From: Paraburkholderia bryophila
GTDB lineage: Bacteria; Pseudomonadota; Gammaproteobacteria; Burkholderiales; Burkholderiaceae
Reading direction: 5' to 3'
Length of the DNA stretch: 64,000 nucleotides
Assembly: GCF_003269035.1 (NCBI RefSeq)
Contig: NZ_QLTK01000029.1
Location: 29,939-93,938 of the forward strand
In this document: piece by piece, positions 1-8,744 of the stretch
Layout: each line of letters starts with the position of its first letter
Position numbering within the stretch: position 1 is the first letter of the stretch
The notes under the pieces: generated by a model
Told to the model about the DNA's origin: nothing
The model's input: only the letters and a program-made list of their open reading frames with translations
The model's database searches: none
Made by a program: the position numbers and the translations under genes

Positions 1-386
1 AGGGCGATCCGGCTGCAGTGGTTTGCGTAGGCGGCCATGCCTTCGATGCTTGCGTAGCGCCTGCCCTTTCTCGGTAGCCGACTCGTTCAAGACTCCGGAG
101 AAACCCCGGTCGTGAAGACAAAGGCGTTCTTGGCCATGTCCTGCACCTGACCGACCCTAGGCGGCGGGCTGCAAGGCGCTTAACTGCGGATGCGCCGAAC
201 TGTCGCTCGACGCGGAGCCGCCCCTATGAGGCGTGAGTCGATCTTGAGTGCTTCCACCGATTTCGTCTTTGGCCGGTTGCACCCGCCGGTGCGAAGCTTG
301 CGCCACGCAAGCGAACTGAAACTACGGGTTTCCGTGAAAGGCCTGCACCCCGTAAGCGACCCATCAACTTTGTGGACAGTGGGCAC
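1..386. other. No supportable gene at left edge
   Basis: No recognisable coding sequence is seen here. Short open frames exist on both strands around 180-520, but neither resembles a known family, and the plus-strand one overlaps folD. On the minus strand around 80-160 a short frame ending in a stop could be the tail of a gene lying beyond the edge, but it is too short to identify. The region lies downstream of folD and may hold its 3' end and terminator. Confidence 0.4.
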
Positions 387-1238
387 TCAATCGATGACCG
401 CACACGCACGGTCGGCGGCGCTGACGGTTTGGGCGATAAGCGTTGAAATTGTCATCGGCCCGACACCGCCTGGAACCGGCGTCACTGCCGCACATCGGCC
501 CATGAGGCCATCGGGATGAATGTCACCTATGCCTCCGGGATGGTTGCCGGCATCGACGACAACTGCCCCGTCGCTGATCCAGTCGCTACGAATGAAGTGC
601 GGCTTTCCTACTGCGCCAACAATGATTTCGGCATGTCGAATTTCCGCCTCAAGATTTGATGTTTTCGAATGGCAAAGCGTGACCGTCGCGTTCGCATTCG
701 ACAACATAAACGCCATCGGCTTTCCGAGAATAGAGCTACGCCCCACAACCACCGCCCGCTTGCCCGATACGTCGATCTTGTAGTGAGCCAGCAAGCGCAT
801 GATGCCAACTGGCGTTGCGGAGCCGAAAGCGGGCTCGCCTAACGCCATCAAGCCAAAGCCGTGGCTGGTGACACCATCGACGTCCTTCGCGAGAGAGATT
901 CTGTCGAAGCACAGGCGTTCGTTTACATGTGCAGGCACCGGGTGCTGAAGCAGAATGCCGTGCACCGCCTGGTCGGTGTTTAGCCTGTCAATCGCGGAAA
1001 GCACGTCATCCGTCGTTGCGCTCGAAGGCAACTTGATCGCAATCGAGTCCATACCGACTCTCCGGCACGCACTGCCCTTCATGCTGACGTAGGTCGCGGA
1101 CGAAGGGTCATCGCCCACCAGGATCGTAGCCAGTATGGGTATCTGGCCGCCATTTCCTGCCTTAATGGCCGCAACGTGTTCGGATAATTCCCGCTCGCGT
1201 AACGCTGCTACGGCTTTACCGTCGAGAAGTATGCTCAT
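387..1238 (-). CDS. folD: Bifunctional methylenetetrahydrofolate dehydrogenase / methenyltetrahydrofolate cyclohydrolase FolD
   Basis: This 283-residue protein has the normal FolD length. It interconverts 5,10-methylene-, 5,10-methenyl- and 10-formyl-tetrahydrofolate with NADP, feeding one-carbon units to purine synthesis in the cytosol. Family marks seen are the catalytic Tyr-Lys pair in YVSMK near residue 50, the KDVDG loop near 118, the Rossmann stretch VVVGRSSILGKP, and the C-terminal PGGVGPMT signature. The start is ATG at 1238 with AAGGGGA a few bases upstream. A ZTP riboswitch lies about 160 bp upstream on the same strand and probably controls it. The divergence from housekeeping FolD (for example SMKGSACRRVGM) suggests a second, inducible copy. 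Confidence 0.95.
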   Translation of the reverse strand: MSILLDGKAVAALRERELSEHVAAIKAGNGGQIPILATILVGDDPSSATYVSMKGSACRRVGMDSIAIKLPSSATTDDVLSAIDRLNTDQAVHGILLQHPVPAHVNERLCFDRISLAKDVDGVTSHGFGLMALGEPAFGSATPVGIMRLLAHYKIDVSGKRAVVVGRSSILGKPMAFMLSNANATVTLCHSKTSNLEAEIRHAEIIVGAVGKPHFIRSDWISDGAVVVDAGNHPGGIGDIHPDGLMGRCAAVTPVPGGVGPMTISTLIAQTVSAADRACAVID

Positions 1239-1316
1239 GCGTTTTCCCCTTGCGTGACCAATCTTGCACTGGCATCGCTCGCATACGGACTAGGGCAACG
1301 CAGGATTGAATAGAAG

Positions 1317-1334
1317 CGCGCTTGAACAAGCGCG
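1317..1334 (-). other. Perfect inverted repeat in folD leader
   Basis: An 8-bp arm palindrome (CGCGCTTG, 2-base loop, CAAGCGCG) lies between the ZTP aptamer and folD. It could be part of the riboswitch expression platform, but no long T-run follows it on the minus strand, so a terminator role is only a guess. Confidence 0.35.
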
Positions 1335-1398
1335 AGTCGCGTGGGCAAAGAAAGGACTTTGGCAATCGTCATGGGCTGTCTCGAAGAGATTGATCAAG

Positions 1399-1476
1399 AT
1401 GCCCAGGCGAACGGCGTTCTACCGTCTACGCTCCCCGATGGTGATCCATCTATTGCTCGCCAGTCACGTAGACGGA
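1399..1476 (-). promoter_or_regulatory. ZTP (pfl) riboswitch upstream of folD
   Basis: Read on the minus strand, this has the hallmark pieces of the pfl/ZTP aptamer in order: a 9-bp P1 stem (CCGTCTACG at 1466-1474 pairing with CGTAGACGG at 1422-1430), the conserved GTGACTGGCGA, then ATCACCATCGGGGAGCG, and downstream a small hairpin (GAACG/CGTTC) leading into GCCTGGGCA at about 1401-1409. ZTP riboswitches sense ZMP/ZTP, which build up when 10-formyl-THF is short, and usually switch on folD, glyA or purine genes. Position and orientation fit control of folD exactly. Confidence 0.88.
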
Positions 1477-1697
1477 ACATTTTAATCGCATTTTTTTCGC
1501 CTACGCAAGGCTGACCAGCGTCGGATCGGTCGCAAGAAGAAGACTGGGATTGCCAACGATTCAGGAGCCTGCGCCCAGCAACTCGCTGCCCCACACCATG
1601 CTGGGCGCATCGTCCATTCTCCTTCGAAGCCCGCGCTCACCAGCCCATCGGGTATTTTGGACAGTTAGATTATCGAGCCGCAATAACATTCGTCGAA

Positions 1698-2258
1698 ATG
1701 ACTTCAGCCCACCACAGCAACACCTCGTATCGCACGGTATCGCTCCAAACCGACCGCCTGCTTCTGCTTCCCCCCACGCTCGACGATTTCGAAGCATTGC
1801 ATTCGATGTGGTCGGACAGACGCGTCGTCGCTCAAGTCATCGACTCGCCGCTCACCGAGGAAGAAGTTTGGGCGCGCTTACATCGGATCGTGGGGCACTG
1901 GGCGCTGCTTGGGTTCGGTCATTGGATTGTTCGGGAAAAGCACAGCGGGCAATTCGTCGGCGAGGTCGGGTTCTTTCGATTCAAGCGCGCGCTAACCGCC
2001 GACTTCGACAAGGCACACGAAATCGGCTGGATGTTCGTGAAAGACTCACAGGGACGCGGTTACGCCACCGAGGCGGCGACAGCGGCTCTAAAGTGGCTGG
2101 AAGCGGATTCTCCATGCAAGGAAACGGTGTGCCTCGTTGCCCCCGACAATCTTGCGTCGCTAGCCGTGGCGAAAAAGCTTGCGTACGAAATAGAGGATGA
2201 GGTCACCTATCGCGGCAAGTCGATGCTCGTTTTGCGCCGAAAGACGGCATCGAATTAG
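1698..2258 (+). CDS. GNAT-family N-acetyltransferase (RimJ/RimL type)
   Basis: A 186-residue protein of the RimJ/RimL-like acetyltransferase group, which moves an acetyl group from acetyl-CoA to an amine; the substrate cannot be told from sequence. It opens with the typical LQTDRLLLLPPTLDDFEAL strand, has the GEVGFFRF strand in mid-protein, and carries the acetyl-CoA loop as DSQGRGYATEA near residue 115, followed by the N-x-A-S-x-x-V-A-K-K-L motif. The start at 1698 has no clear ribosome site. It stands alone between divergently read folD and a pseudogene. Confidence 0.85.
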   Translation: MTSAHHSNTSYRTVSLQTDRLLLLPPTLDDFEALHSMWSDRRVVAQVIDSPLTEEEVWARLHRIVGHWALLGFGHWIVREKHSGQFVGEVGFFRFKRALTADFDKAHEIGWMFVKDSQGRGYATEAATAALKWLEADSPCKETVCLVAPDNLASLAVAKKLAYEIEDEVTYRGKSMLVLRRKTASN

Positions 2259-2348
2259 ACATCGCAACACATTGCGATCTCCGCTCAGCGACCTCGAAGC
2301 GGGATCGACGATTCCGTCGTTCCCGCGGCGTTCATGCAGACCTGCCCA

Positions 2349-2594
2349 TCAAGCCCGCCAAACGCTCCGCATCATCGCGGCCAGGATATAGCCCGCAATA
2401 CGCGGATTCTCCCTGATTCGCCGTGTGCTATAGCCATACCAGTCACGACCGTACGGCACGTAAACGCGCACGTTGAAACCTCGGGCGAGCAGACCGTCGC
2501 GCAACGGCTCGCACACGCCCAGCAGCATCTGGAATTCGAATCGCGACCGGTCAATCTGCTCGCGTTGCAACCAGTCGATCAGTGCATCGATCAA
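2349..2594 (-). pseudogene. Proline dehydrogenase, C-terminal remnant
   Basis: About 81 codons match the C-terminal end of monofunctional proline dehydrogenase. The motif RFEFQMLLGV, then RVYVPYGRDWYGYSTRRIRENP, covers the last part of the beta/alpha barrel that binds FAD and proline. The other roughly 220 residues are missing. The same frame stays open a few codons further into the 3' end of the next gene, so the break point is near 2600-2630. There is no ATG or ribosome site, and a fragment without most of the barrel cannot be active. It was probably cut when the upstream solute-binding gene was joined to it. Confidence 0.85.
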
Positions 2595-2598
2595 TTGG

Positions 2599-3333
2599 TC
2601 ACACAGACCGACACTCGAGCACAGGATCGATCTCTTTCGCCGTCAGACCGAACCTCGCCATTCGCGCGCGATGCCCGGTCGAGCCGAGATATAGACGGAG
2701 TTGCCCGTCCACCGCGTGAATCAGTTCGCTGTTGTTCCTGTTAAAAGAAAACGCACCGACCGGAGGACGCTGTTGCCCTTCACTTCCAGTCTTGTGATCG
2801 ATCGACTCGACAGCGCTTCCGATCCGTTCGGCGAGTATCCGATTGCCCAGCGCAGTACTTGCGTACGCATCGATTTCGCCTGAACGAACCGCTTCGATCG
2901 CGTCGGCCTGTTGCTCGAAAACGAGGATCTGGCCTGCGGGCACACCCGCCAATGTCGCCGCGTCGTGCTGGACCTGTCCGGCAATAATGCCGAGGCGTGC
3001 ATCCGAACGTTGCGCAACCGAAGCGTAGCTATCGAGTGCTTTGGGATTGCCCGCCCGCACCAGAAAACCATCGCCGATCGCCCACACCGGCAGGCTGAAT
3101 GCAACCTTGGCAGCTCGATCCGGCGTGACAAATAGCGGCACATTCATATCCCAGCGGCCGGCCTCGACGCCGGCTAACAGCTCGCTGAAAGTCGTCAGGC
3201 AATGCTCGATACGGGTCACGCCGATCGCGCGAAGCACCGCATCGGCCAGGTCGAGATCGGCGCCTGTCGCCGTCCCATCCGGGCTGGTCCAGCCGAACGG
3301 CGGTTCCTCGATGTATGCAATAGTGACTTTCAC
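2599..3333 (-). CDS. Orphan extracellular-solute-binding family 3 protein
   Basis: A type-2 periplasmic-binding fold protein of the amino-acid/ectoine-binding class: VTIAYIEEPPFGW at the N-terminus, GADLDLADAVLRAIG, RWDMNVPLFVTPDRA, and GEIDAYASTALGNRIL. The best start is GTG at 3333, preceded by GAGGC; an upstream ATG at 3420 would only add a non-family leader. From that GTG there is no signal peptide, and no permease or ATPase gene is nearby, so it may act in the cytosol as a sensor or enzyme-like protein rather than in transport. It abuts the proline dehydrogenase remnant. Confidence 0.75.
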   Translation of the reverse strand: MKVTIAYIEEPPFGWTSPDGTATGADLDLADAVLRAIGVTRIEHCLTTFSELLAGVEAGRWDMNVPLFVTPDRAAKVAFSLPVWAIGDGFLVRAGNPKALDSYASVAQRSDARLGIIAGQVQHDAATLAGVPAGQILVFEQQADAIEAVRSGEIDAYASTALGNRILAERIGSAVESIDHKTGSEGQQRPPVGAFSFNRNNSELIHAVDGQLRLYLGSTGHRARMARFGLTAKEIDPVLECRSV

Positions 3334-3464
3334 GATCTGCCTCGCTTCCCGGTCTGATGTTCCCTCGGTCTTCGTTAGTATAGGGTTCCGATCTCGATTG
3401 CTCGCCGCACTTCCACGCATTTCGCCGTCAATGGCTTTGTGTTGTTAGCAGAGACCTTTTGCTT

Positions 3465-4847
3465 TCACTGCGGCGCACGCTCAATCGTGACGTTTCGAAT
3501 CACGGCTTCGGTTCGCCCATCTTCGTCGTCAATAGACTGAGTCCAGGCCATGTTGTAGTCGGTCAACCACACGGAATGCCAACTCGCATTCTTGCCGTGT
3601 GTCATGGTGTCCGTGCATTGCAGGCCGATGGCCGTGCCCGTCAGCGAGGGGAAGATCGTCGACGCGGGCACCGTCTCGCCTATCACGCAGCGCCTCGACT
3701 TCACGCCCTTCTCGGAGGGTTGCGGTACGACGAGATCAAGGTTTTGCCCGGGCACGAACTCGTGGTCCGCCGCGTGAATCGCAGCCTCGTCCTCGAGCGT
3801 GCTCCGTTGAGTCAAATCGGTGCCTTTCGACACGACTTGCGTGCGCAAGATCTCGAGACCGTAGCTCAACGTGAAATCCGCCCACCCCTTTGAGGTGACG
3901 ACATCGGCGATCACGCCGTTGTTGCGCCGATTGATAAAAACGTTTTTGAACGCCGCGTTATCGCCCGGCGTTTTTTTGTTCACCCAGTCGGCTTCGAAGG
4001 TCAAACGTGCGTACGGCAACGCACGGCTACCATCGGCAGGCAAATGACGGCGAAGCGTCTCGGGCAATTGACGCTCGTCGAACGCGTCGTCGAGATAGGC
4101 CGACGGGTCGTCGAGCACCCTGTCGAATGCCGACTTTTGCCCACTCATCATGCGCAGAAATTCGAACGATGCGCGCTGCCGCACGGGCTCGGGTAAAGCG
4201 GTGATTGCATCGACCGAAAAAGCGACCACGCCGCATGCGCCGGGTGGATAGCCATGCGTTCCCGGCTCAACGGGCGGCGTGGCATTCAATTGCGCATCCG
4301 CGTCGAGAAGCTCCGTCACGCTGTATTGCTCCGGCGGATGCTCAGCTTTACCGCTATTGATCGCGATTTCCAGCGTCTCCATGACGTCCTCGAGAACGCG
4401 AGGCGACGACGTCCTCGCGAAGGCGATGAAGTCGGCACCCACCATCGAGGGCAGGTGGCAGTCTTTCTGCGAGTCCATGGACATGTCTTTGAGCAGTTGC
4501 AGCATCCTCAGGCGATCGTCCGCCGAAAGAGGCGCCGACCAGAACTTTTCCGCGCCGCCGGATTGTCGCACCAAAGCAGCTTGAAACCCGGGATCGCCAG
4601 CGAGTTTCGTCAGCCAACGCATCAGCACCTTCCCCTGCGCGGAGTCCGGATCGATGCCAGCCACAATCAGATTGGCGCGCAATTTCGCCATGCTCCGCTG
4701 GGCTCCGTCCACGCTCGCCGCGTGCTGCGACGACGAGTCCGATATCGGCGACGCCTTTTCTGGCGGCGCGCCGGACATATCGAGGCCATAGGCGGCCGCC
4801 GTTGAAAACGTCAACAGCGCCCCGAATATTCTTGCGGTGGTTTTCAT
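3465..4847 (-). CDS. Secreted protein of unknown function
   Basis: I do not recognise the family. From ATG 4847 it has 460 residues with a clear Sec signal peptide (MKTTARIFGALLTFSTAAAYG). An ATG at 4901 would put 18 residues in front of that signal and is less likely. The mature part is mostly soluble, with helical stretches rich in Asp and Arg and no membrane segment. Cysteines are few (near DCHLP, ACGV, RRCVIG and LQCTD) and could form disulfides in the periplasm. It is divergent from the leuB-like gene and has no operon partner. Enzyme, toxin or structural roles cannot be told apart. Confidence 0.7.
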   Translation of the reverse strand: MKTTARIFGALLTFSTAAAYGLDMSGAPPEKASPISDSSSQHAASVDGAQRSMAKLRANLIVAGIDPDSAQGKVLMRWLTKLAGDPGFQAALVRQSGGAEKFWSAPLSADDRLRMLQLLKDMSMDSQKDCHLPSMVGADFIAFARTSSPRVLEDVMETLEIAINSGKAEHPPEQYSVTELLDADAQLNATPPVEPGTHGYPPGACGVVAFSVDAITALPEPVRQRASFEFLRMMSGQKSAFDRVLDDPSAYLDDAFDERQLPETLRRHLPADGSRALPYARLTFEADWVNKKTPGDNAAFKNVFINRRNNGVIADVVTSKGWADFTLSYGLEILRTQVVSKGTDLTQRSTLEDEAAIHAADHEFVPGQNLDLVVPQPSEKGVKSRRCVIGETVPASTIFPSLTGTAIGLQCTDTMTHGKNASWHSVWLTDYNMAWTQSIDDEDGRTEAVIRNVTIERAPQ

Positions 4848-5108
4848 TTTTGTCAGTGCAGATCTCGCCGCGAAAAAGAAAAGCGCTTCTGCGGCGATCA
4901 AGTCGATGAGTCGTGGTGAGTTTTTCCTTAGCCGAAGTTAACGGCATGCCAGCAAGGAACTTGATTGTGGGCCCGTCTATCACGGCACCACTTATACCAG
5001 GATCGCCAGTTGCCTTGTTCCGGTTCGATAGTGGATGAACAATGTGCCAACCATCCAGACAGACCGGTCCGCTTCGACAACAGCGACCCCGAACAGAGAA
5101 AATCCCCC

Positions 5109-6197
5109 ATGAAAATCGCGGTCTTGCCTGGCGACGGCATTGGCACTGAAATCGTCGCCGAAGCCATCAAGGTTCTGAATGCACTGGACCTGACATTTGA
5201 AACCGAGTTCGCATTGGCTGGCGGCGTCGCCTATGCGGCTCACGGCCATCCCCTGCCGCACACTACGCTGAAGCTGGCGAAAGAGGCGGACGCCGTACTG
5301 TTCGGCGCCGTAGGCGACTGGCGATACGACCGGTTGGATCGCCCTCTTCGCCCCGAGCAGGCTATCCTTGGACTGCGCCGGCACCTGGGGCTGTTCGCCA
5401 ATCTCCGACCGGCTATCTGCTTTGAGCAACTGGCGAACGCTTCAAGCCTCAAACCCGATCTGATCGCGGGTCTCGACGTTCTGATCATTCGCGATGCGAC
5501 CGGCGACGTTTATTTCGGCGAGCCTCGCGGGCGCCGTACTGCAACCGACGGCCATTTCCCCGGCTCCGACGAAGGCTTCGACACCATGCGCTACTCGCGC
5601 CCCGAGGTCGAGCGCGTTGCCCATGTCGCCTTCCGGTCAGCCCGACAGCGCGCCGGACGAGTCACCAGCGTCGACAAGGCCAACGTGCTGGAAACCTCCC
5701 AGTTCTGGCGGGACATCATGAGCGAGGTCGGCGAACAGTATCCCGACGTAGAACTGGATCACATGTACGTCGACAATGCGGCGATGCAACTGGTCAAGGC
5801 ACCCAAAAAATTCGACGTGATCGTGACCGGCAACCTGTTCGGCGATATTCTCAGCGACGAAGCCGTCATGCTCACGGGCTCCATCGGCATGCTGCCGTCC
5901 GCCAGCCTGAACGCCAGCCACCAGGGCCTCTACGAACCCAGCCACGGCAGCGCGCCGGACATCGCGGGCCAAGGCATCGCGAATCCGTTGGCGACGATAC
6001 TCTCCGCCGCCATGATGCTGCGTTTTTCGCTGAATCAGCCCACCGCCGCCGACCGCATCGAAGCCGCGGTCAGGCACGTGCTCGCGTCGGGCTTACGTAC
6101 GGCGGATATCCATTCCGAAGGCACGCACCGGGTGGGCACGAGCGAGATGGGCGATGCTGTCGTGGCGGCTATCAGGAGCCGCGCTTGCACCGCCTGA
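5109..6197 (+). CDS. leuB: 3-isopropylmalate dehydrogenase-like enzyme
   Basis: A 362-residue decarboxylating beta-hydroxyacid dehydrogenase, the LeuB class that oxidises 3-isopropylmalate with NAD in leucine synthesis. It starts MKIAVLPGDGIGTE and has FGAVG, the arginine-rich LGLRRHLGLFANLRP substrate loop, VDKANVLETS, and the metal-binding DHMYVDNAA and NLFGDILSDEA; the C-terminal GSAPDIAGQGIANP loop binds NAD. The start at ATG 5109 fits the family N-terminus, though a longer open frame runs from 4965. It is not beside leuC or leuD, so it is probably a paralogue that may act on a related malate analogue. Confidence 0.85.
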   Translation: MKIAVLPGDGIGTEIVAEAIKVLNALDLTFETEFALAGGVAYAAHGHPLPHTTLKLAKEADAVLFGAVGDWRYDRLDRPLRPEQAILGLRRHLGLFANLRPAICFEQLANASSLKPDLIAGLDVLIIRDATGDVYFGEPRGRRTATDGHFPGSDEGFDTMRYSRPEVERVAHVAFRSARQRAGRVTSVDKANVLETSQFWRDIMSEVGEQYPDVELDHMYVDNAAMQLVKAPKKFDVIVTGNLFGDILSDEAVMLTGSIGMLPSASLNASHQGLYEPSHGSAPDIAGQGIANPLATILSAAMMLRFSLNQPTAADRIEAAVRHVLASGLRTADIHSEGTHRVGTSEMGDAVVAAIRSRACTA

Positions 6198-6234
6198 CGT
6201 CGTCTTGTTGTCGAACGGCATCGCGCGCGGCATG

Positions 6235-7218
6235 TCAATGCGACGAGACGAATCTCGACGCCGGGAAAGCGGGCGGCAGTGCGAAACTCTGGCGAAGATG
6301 CTTCGTCTCCGCGGCGGGTGTTCGACCAAAAAGCCGCTTGAACTCGCGATTGAATTGAGAGGCGCTGGTATAGCCGACCGCATGACAGGCCGATTCCGCC
6401 GTCATATCCTGGCGCACCATGAGCAAGCGCGCCTGGTGTAATCGGGTCGACTTCACGTACTGCATCGGCGAGGTCGACGTGATGCTTTTGAAGTGACTGT
6501 GAAACGTCGCCACACTCATGCCGGCCTGGCTTGCGAGGCTGGGCAGGTCGAGCGGCTCTGCATAGGTCGCGTGGATACGCTCCAGCGCCCGGCCAATCTT
6601 GCCGAACTGCCCTTGCATCGACAAAGCCGCGCGCATTGCATTGCCCTGTGCGCCGGTCAGTACCCGGAAATACAATTCACGCATCAGTGCCGGCCCAAGA
6701 ACAGCGGCGTCGAGCGGCCGGCTCATCGCCTCCAGAAAACGCAGCACGGAGGCTCGCATTGCCGCGTCCATTGGGCTCGACATCATGGTCTGCGGCGTCT
6801 TGCCCGATGCCGGCAAACCATGGCGGTCGATCTGAATCATGAGCTCGGCGGCGACCTGAAAATCCAGATGCAGGTAGAGAGCCAGCAGCGGAGCCTCAGG
6901 CGTTGCATCGGTCTCCATGGTGAATGGCACCGGGACCGCCACGGCAAGATAGTGCTGCTCGTCATACACGTAGAGCTGGTCGCCAAAGTAGCCGCGCTTA
7001 CTACCCTGGCACACGATCACGATGCCGGGATCGTAGAGCACCGGCGTGCGGGATAGTGCGCGGTCCGAACGCAGGATACGCACGTCGTGCAGCGCGGTCA
7101 GGTTGTAGCCTTCCTGCGGTGCCAGCGCGGTCAGCAAGGCCACCATGCGACGCTGTTCATGCGCGCCCGCGCTCGAAACAGCTTGATCGACACGCTTCCT
7201 GCTGACCGTCTTGCTCAT
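6235..7218 (-). CDS. AraC-family transcriptional regulator with N-terminal cupin
   Basis: This 327-residue regulator (ATG 7218; an upstream start at 7290 would run into the divergent gene's promoter) has an AraC_N-type sensor domain (residues about 30-180, including PGIVIVCQGSKRGYFGDQLYVYD and LALYLHLD) and two C-terminal helix-turn-helices, SLASQAGMSVATFHSHFKS and ESACHAVGYTSASQFNREFKRLFG. This architecture usually binds a small effector in the cupin and activates a neighbouring oxidoreductase. It is divergent from the SDR gene at 7311, which is its likely target. Confidence 0.9.
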   Translation of the reverse strand: MSKTVSRKRVDQAVSSAGAHEQRRMVALLTALAPQEGYNLTALHDVRILRSDRALSRTPVLYDPGIVIVCQGSKRGYFGDQLYVYDEQHYLAVAVPVPFTMETDATPEAPLLALYLHLDFQVAAELMIQIDRHGLPASGKTPQTMMSSPMDAAMRASVLRFLEAMSRPLDAAVLGPALMRELYFRVLTGAQGNAMRAALSMQGQFGKIGRALERIHATYAEPLDLPSLASQAGMSVATFHSHFKSITSTSPMQYVKSTRLHQARLLMVRQDMTAESACHAVGYTSASQFNREFKRLFGRTPAAETKHLRQSFALPPAFPASRFVSSH

Positions 7219-7310
7219 AGAAATAGGCAATAAAGACCGAGAATCCGGTCTGATTTTTCGAGAAAACTCAGAATAACATGCAACCTTCATATCGACCCAG
7301 GAGTGTTGTC

Positions 7311-8144
7311 ATGTCATCGAACAGAACCATGTTGATCACCGGCGTGAGCAGCGGCTTCGGCCGCGCGCTGGCCGAAGAAGCGCTCGCTACGGGGTATCGC
7401 GTGGTCGGTACGGTACGAAGCGAGCAAGCGAAACAGGGCTTCGAGTCGCTCGACCCGGCGAACGCATTCGGTCGGGTGCTCGACGTGACCGACTTCGATG
7501 CGATCGAAGAAGTCGTCGGCGAAATCGAGGCGAACGTGGGGCCACTGGACGTCCTGGTGAACAACGCCGGGTACGGTCACGAAGGCGTGATGGAAGAGTC
7601 GCCGCTTGCCGACATGCGTCGCCAGTTCGACGTGAACGTGTTCGGCGCTGTCGCCTTGATGAAAAGCGTGTTGCCTTATATGCGCGAGCGAAGGCGCGGA
7701 CATATTCTCAACATCACGTCGATGGGCGGTTTTATCACCATGCCGGGCATCGCCTACTACTGCGGCAGTAAATTCGCACTGGAGGGCATCTCCGAAGTCC
7801 TCGGCAAAGAAGTCGAATCTTTCGGCATTCACGTCACCGCCGTGGCGCCGGGCTCTTTTCGTACGGCCTGGGCCGGTCGTTCGATGGTTCGCACACCACG
7901 CTCCATTCCCGACTACGACGCGCTATTCGATCCAGTTAGAAAAGGACGGGAAGAGAAGAACGGCAAACAGCTCGGCGATCCCGTGAAAGCGGCCCGTGCC
8001 ATGTTGGCCGTGATCGAAAGCGAGAAGCCGCCCTCGCATCTTCTGCTGGGCAGTGACGCGCTCGGTCTGGTTCGGGAAAAGCTCTCGTCTCTCGGCGCGG
8101 AATTTGACGCGTGGGAAGCGCTTAGCCGATCGACGGATGGGTGA
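7311..8144 (+). CDS. Short-chain dehydrogenase/reductase
   Basis: A classical SDR of 277 residues. It has the NAD(P)-binding TGVSSGFG motif at the N-terminus, NNAGYG, the catalytic Ser in NITSMGG, and the YYCGSK catalytic Tyr-Lys pair. The start is ATG 7311, chosen because AGGAG lies 8 bases upstream. The substrate is unknown; this subgroup is often annotated as an oxidoreductase acting on alcohols or ketones. It is divergently transcribed from the AraC regulator, the usual arrangement for a regulator-target pair. Confidence 0.92.
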   Translation: MSSNRTMLITGVSSGFGRALAEEALATGYRVVGTVRSEQAKQGFESLDPANAFGRVLDVTDFDAIEEVVGEIEANVGPLDVLVNNAGYGHEGVMEESPLADMRRQFDVNVFGAVALMKSVLPYMRERRRGHILNITSMGGFITMPGIAYYCGSKFALEGISEVLGKEVESFGIHVTAVAPGSFRTAWAGRSMVRTPRSIPDYDALFDPVRKGREEKNGKQLGDPVKAARAMLAVIESEKPPSHLLLGSDALGLVREKLSSLGAEFDAWEALSRSTDG

Positions 8145-8162
8145 ATCTGAAGCGATTCAAAG

Positions 8163-8193
8163 AGGGGCGTAACCTCGGAACCGAGGTGCCCCT
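8163..8193. other. Nested palindrome after the SDR gene
   Basis: A strong hairpin can form from AGGGGC/GCCCCT outer arms and ACCTCGG/CCGAGGT inner arms with a 2-base loop and a 3-base bulge. It sits between the convergent SDR and exported-protein genes. There is no T-run on either side, so it is not a standard intrinsic terminator, but it could protect or end transcripts from both sides. Confidence 0.45.
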
Positions 8194-8218
8194 GCTATGG
8201 CAACGCGTGCCAGGATGA

Positions 8219-8677
8219 TCAGTGGTAGGTGGTCGAGGACGATTGCAGCTTCGTCAACTCGCCGCCCATGAACCGGAACCAGCCTTGCGAGCCTTGCATG
8301 ACGACTTCGTCGCCTTGCCAGAACACGCGTTTGACGGTCATGCGCCGACCCGAGCGTTGCACGAGCGGCGGCCGGCGTCGAAAATCGACCAGCAACGGAC
8401 CGGCGTCGGTTTGCACGAGCATGCGGGTGACCGCGTCGCTTTTGTTGCCGGTATCGTCGAAATGGACGAGCGTATTCGCGTCGAAACGATCGACAGGTTT
8501 GTTGTCGAGCATGGCGACGAAACCACGCTCATCGCGCGCGAATTGCAGTTCGCCTGAAACGGTCGCAATGGGGCCGGCGGCGCTGCTTTGTGCATGAGCA
8601 CACGTCGCGAATGAAAGGGTTGCGCACACAGCGAGGAACAATCGCTTGCCGCCGCCTTGGATAAATTGGCCGATCAC
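8219..8677 (-). CDS. Small exported protein of unknown function
   Basis: A 152-residue protein with a Sec signal peptide (GKRLFLAVCATLSFATCAHAQ, likely cleaved after AHA). The mature part is beta-rich with no cysteine and no membrane segment, so a soluble periplasmic protein is likely. I recognise no domain. It lies downstream of, and on the same strand as, the phcQ-like gene, with about 65 bp between them, and could be read through from that operon. Codon use matches the surroundings. Confidence 0.7.
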   Translation of the reverse strand: MIGQFIQGGGKRLFLAVCATLSFATCAHAQSSAAGPIATVSGELQFARDERGFVAMLDNKPVDRFDANTLVHFDDTGNKSDAVTRMLVQTDAGPLLVDFRRRPPLVQRSGRRMTVKRVFWQGDEVVMQGSQGWFRFMGGELTKLQSSSTTYH

Positions 8678-8744
8678 GCATCCCCTCGCTTGGGTCGTCG
8701 GACTTCACGAAGGTCCGCGACTCGACAATCTAACGTCTCCACCC

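Noticed and set aside
8163..8193. Intrinsic terminator for the SDR gene
   Set aside because: Strong stem but no T-run on either strand; listed only as a palindrome.
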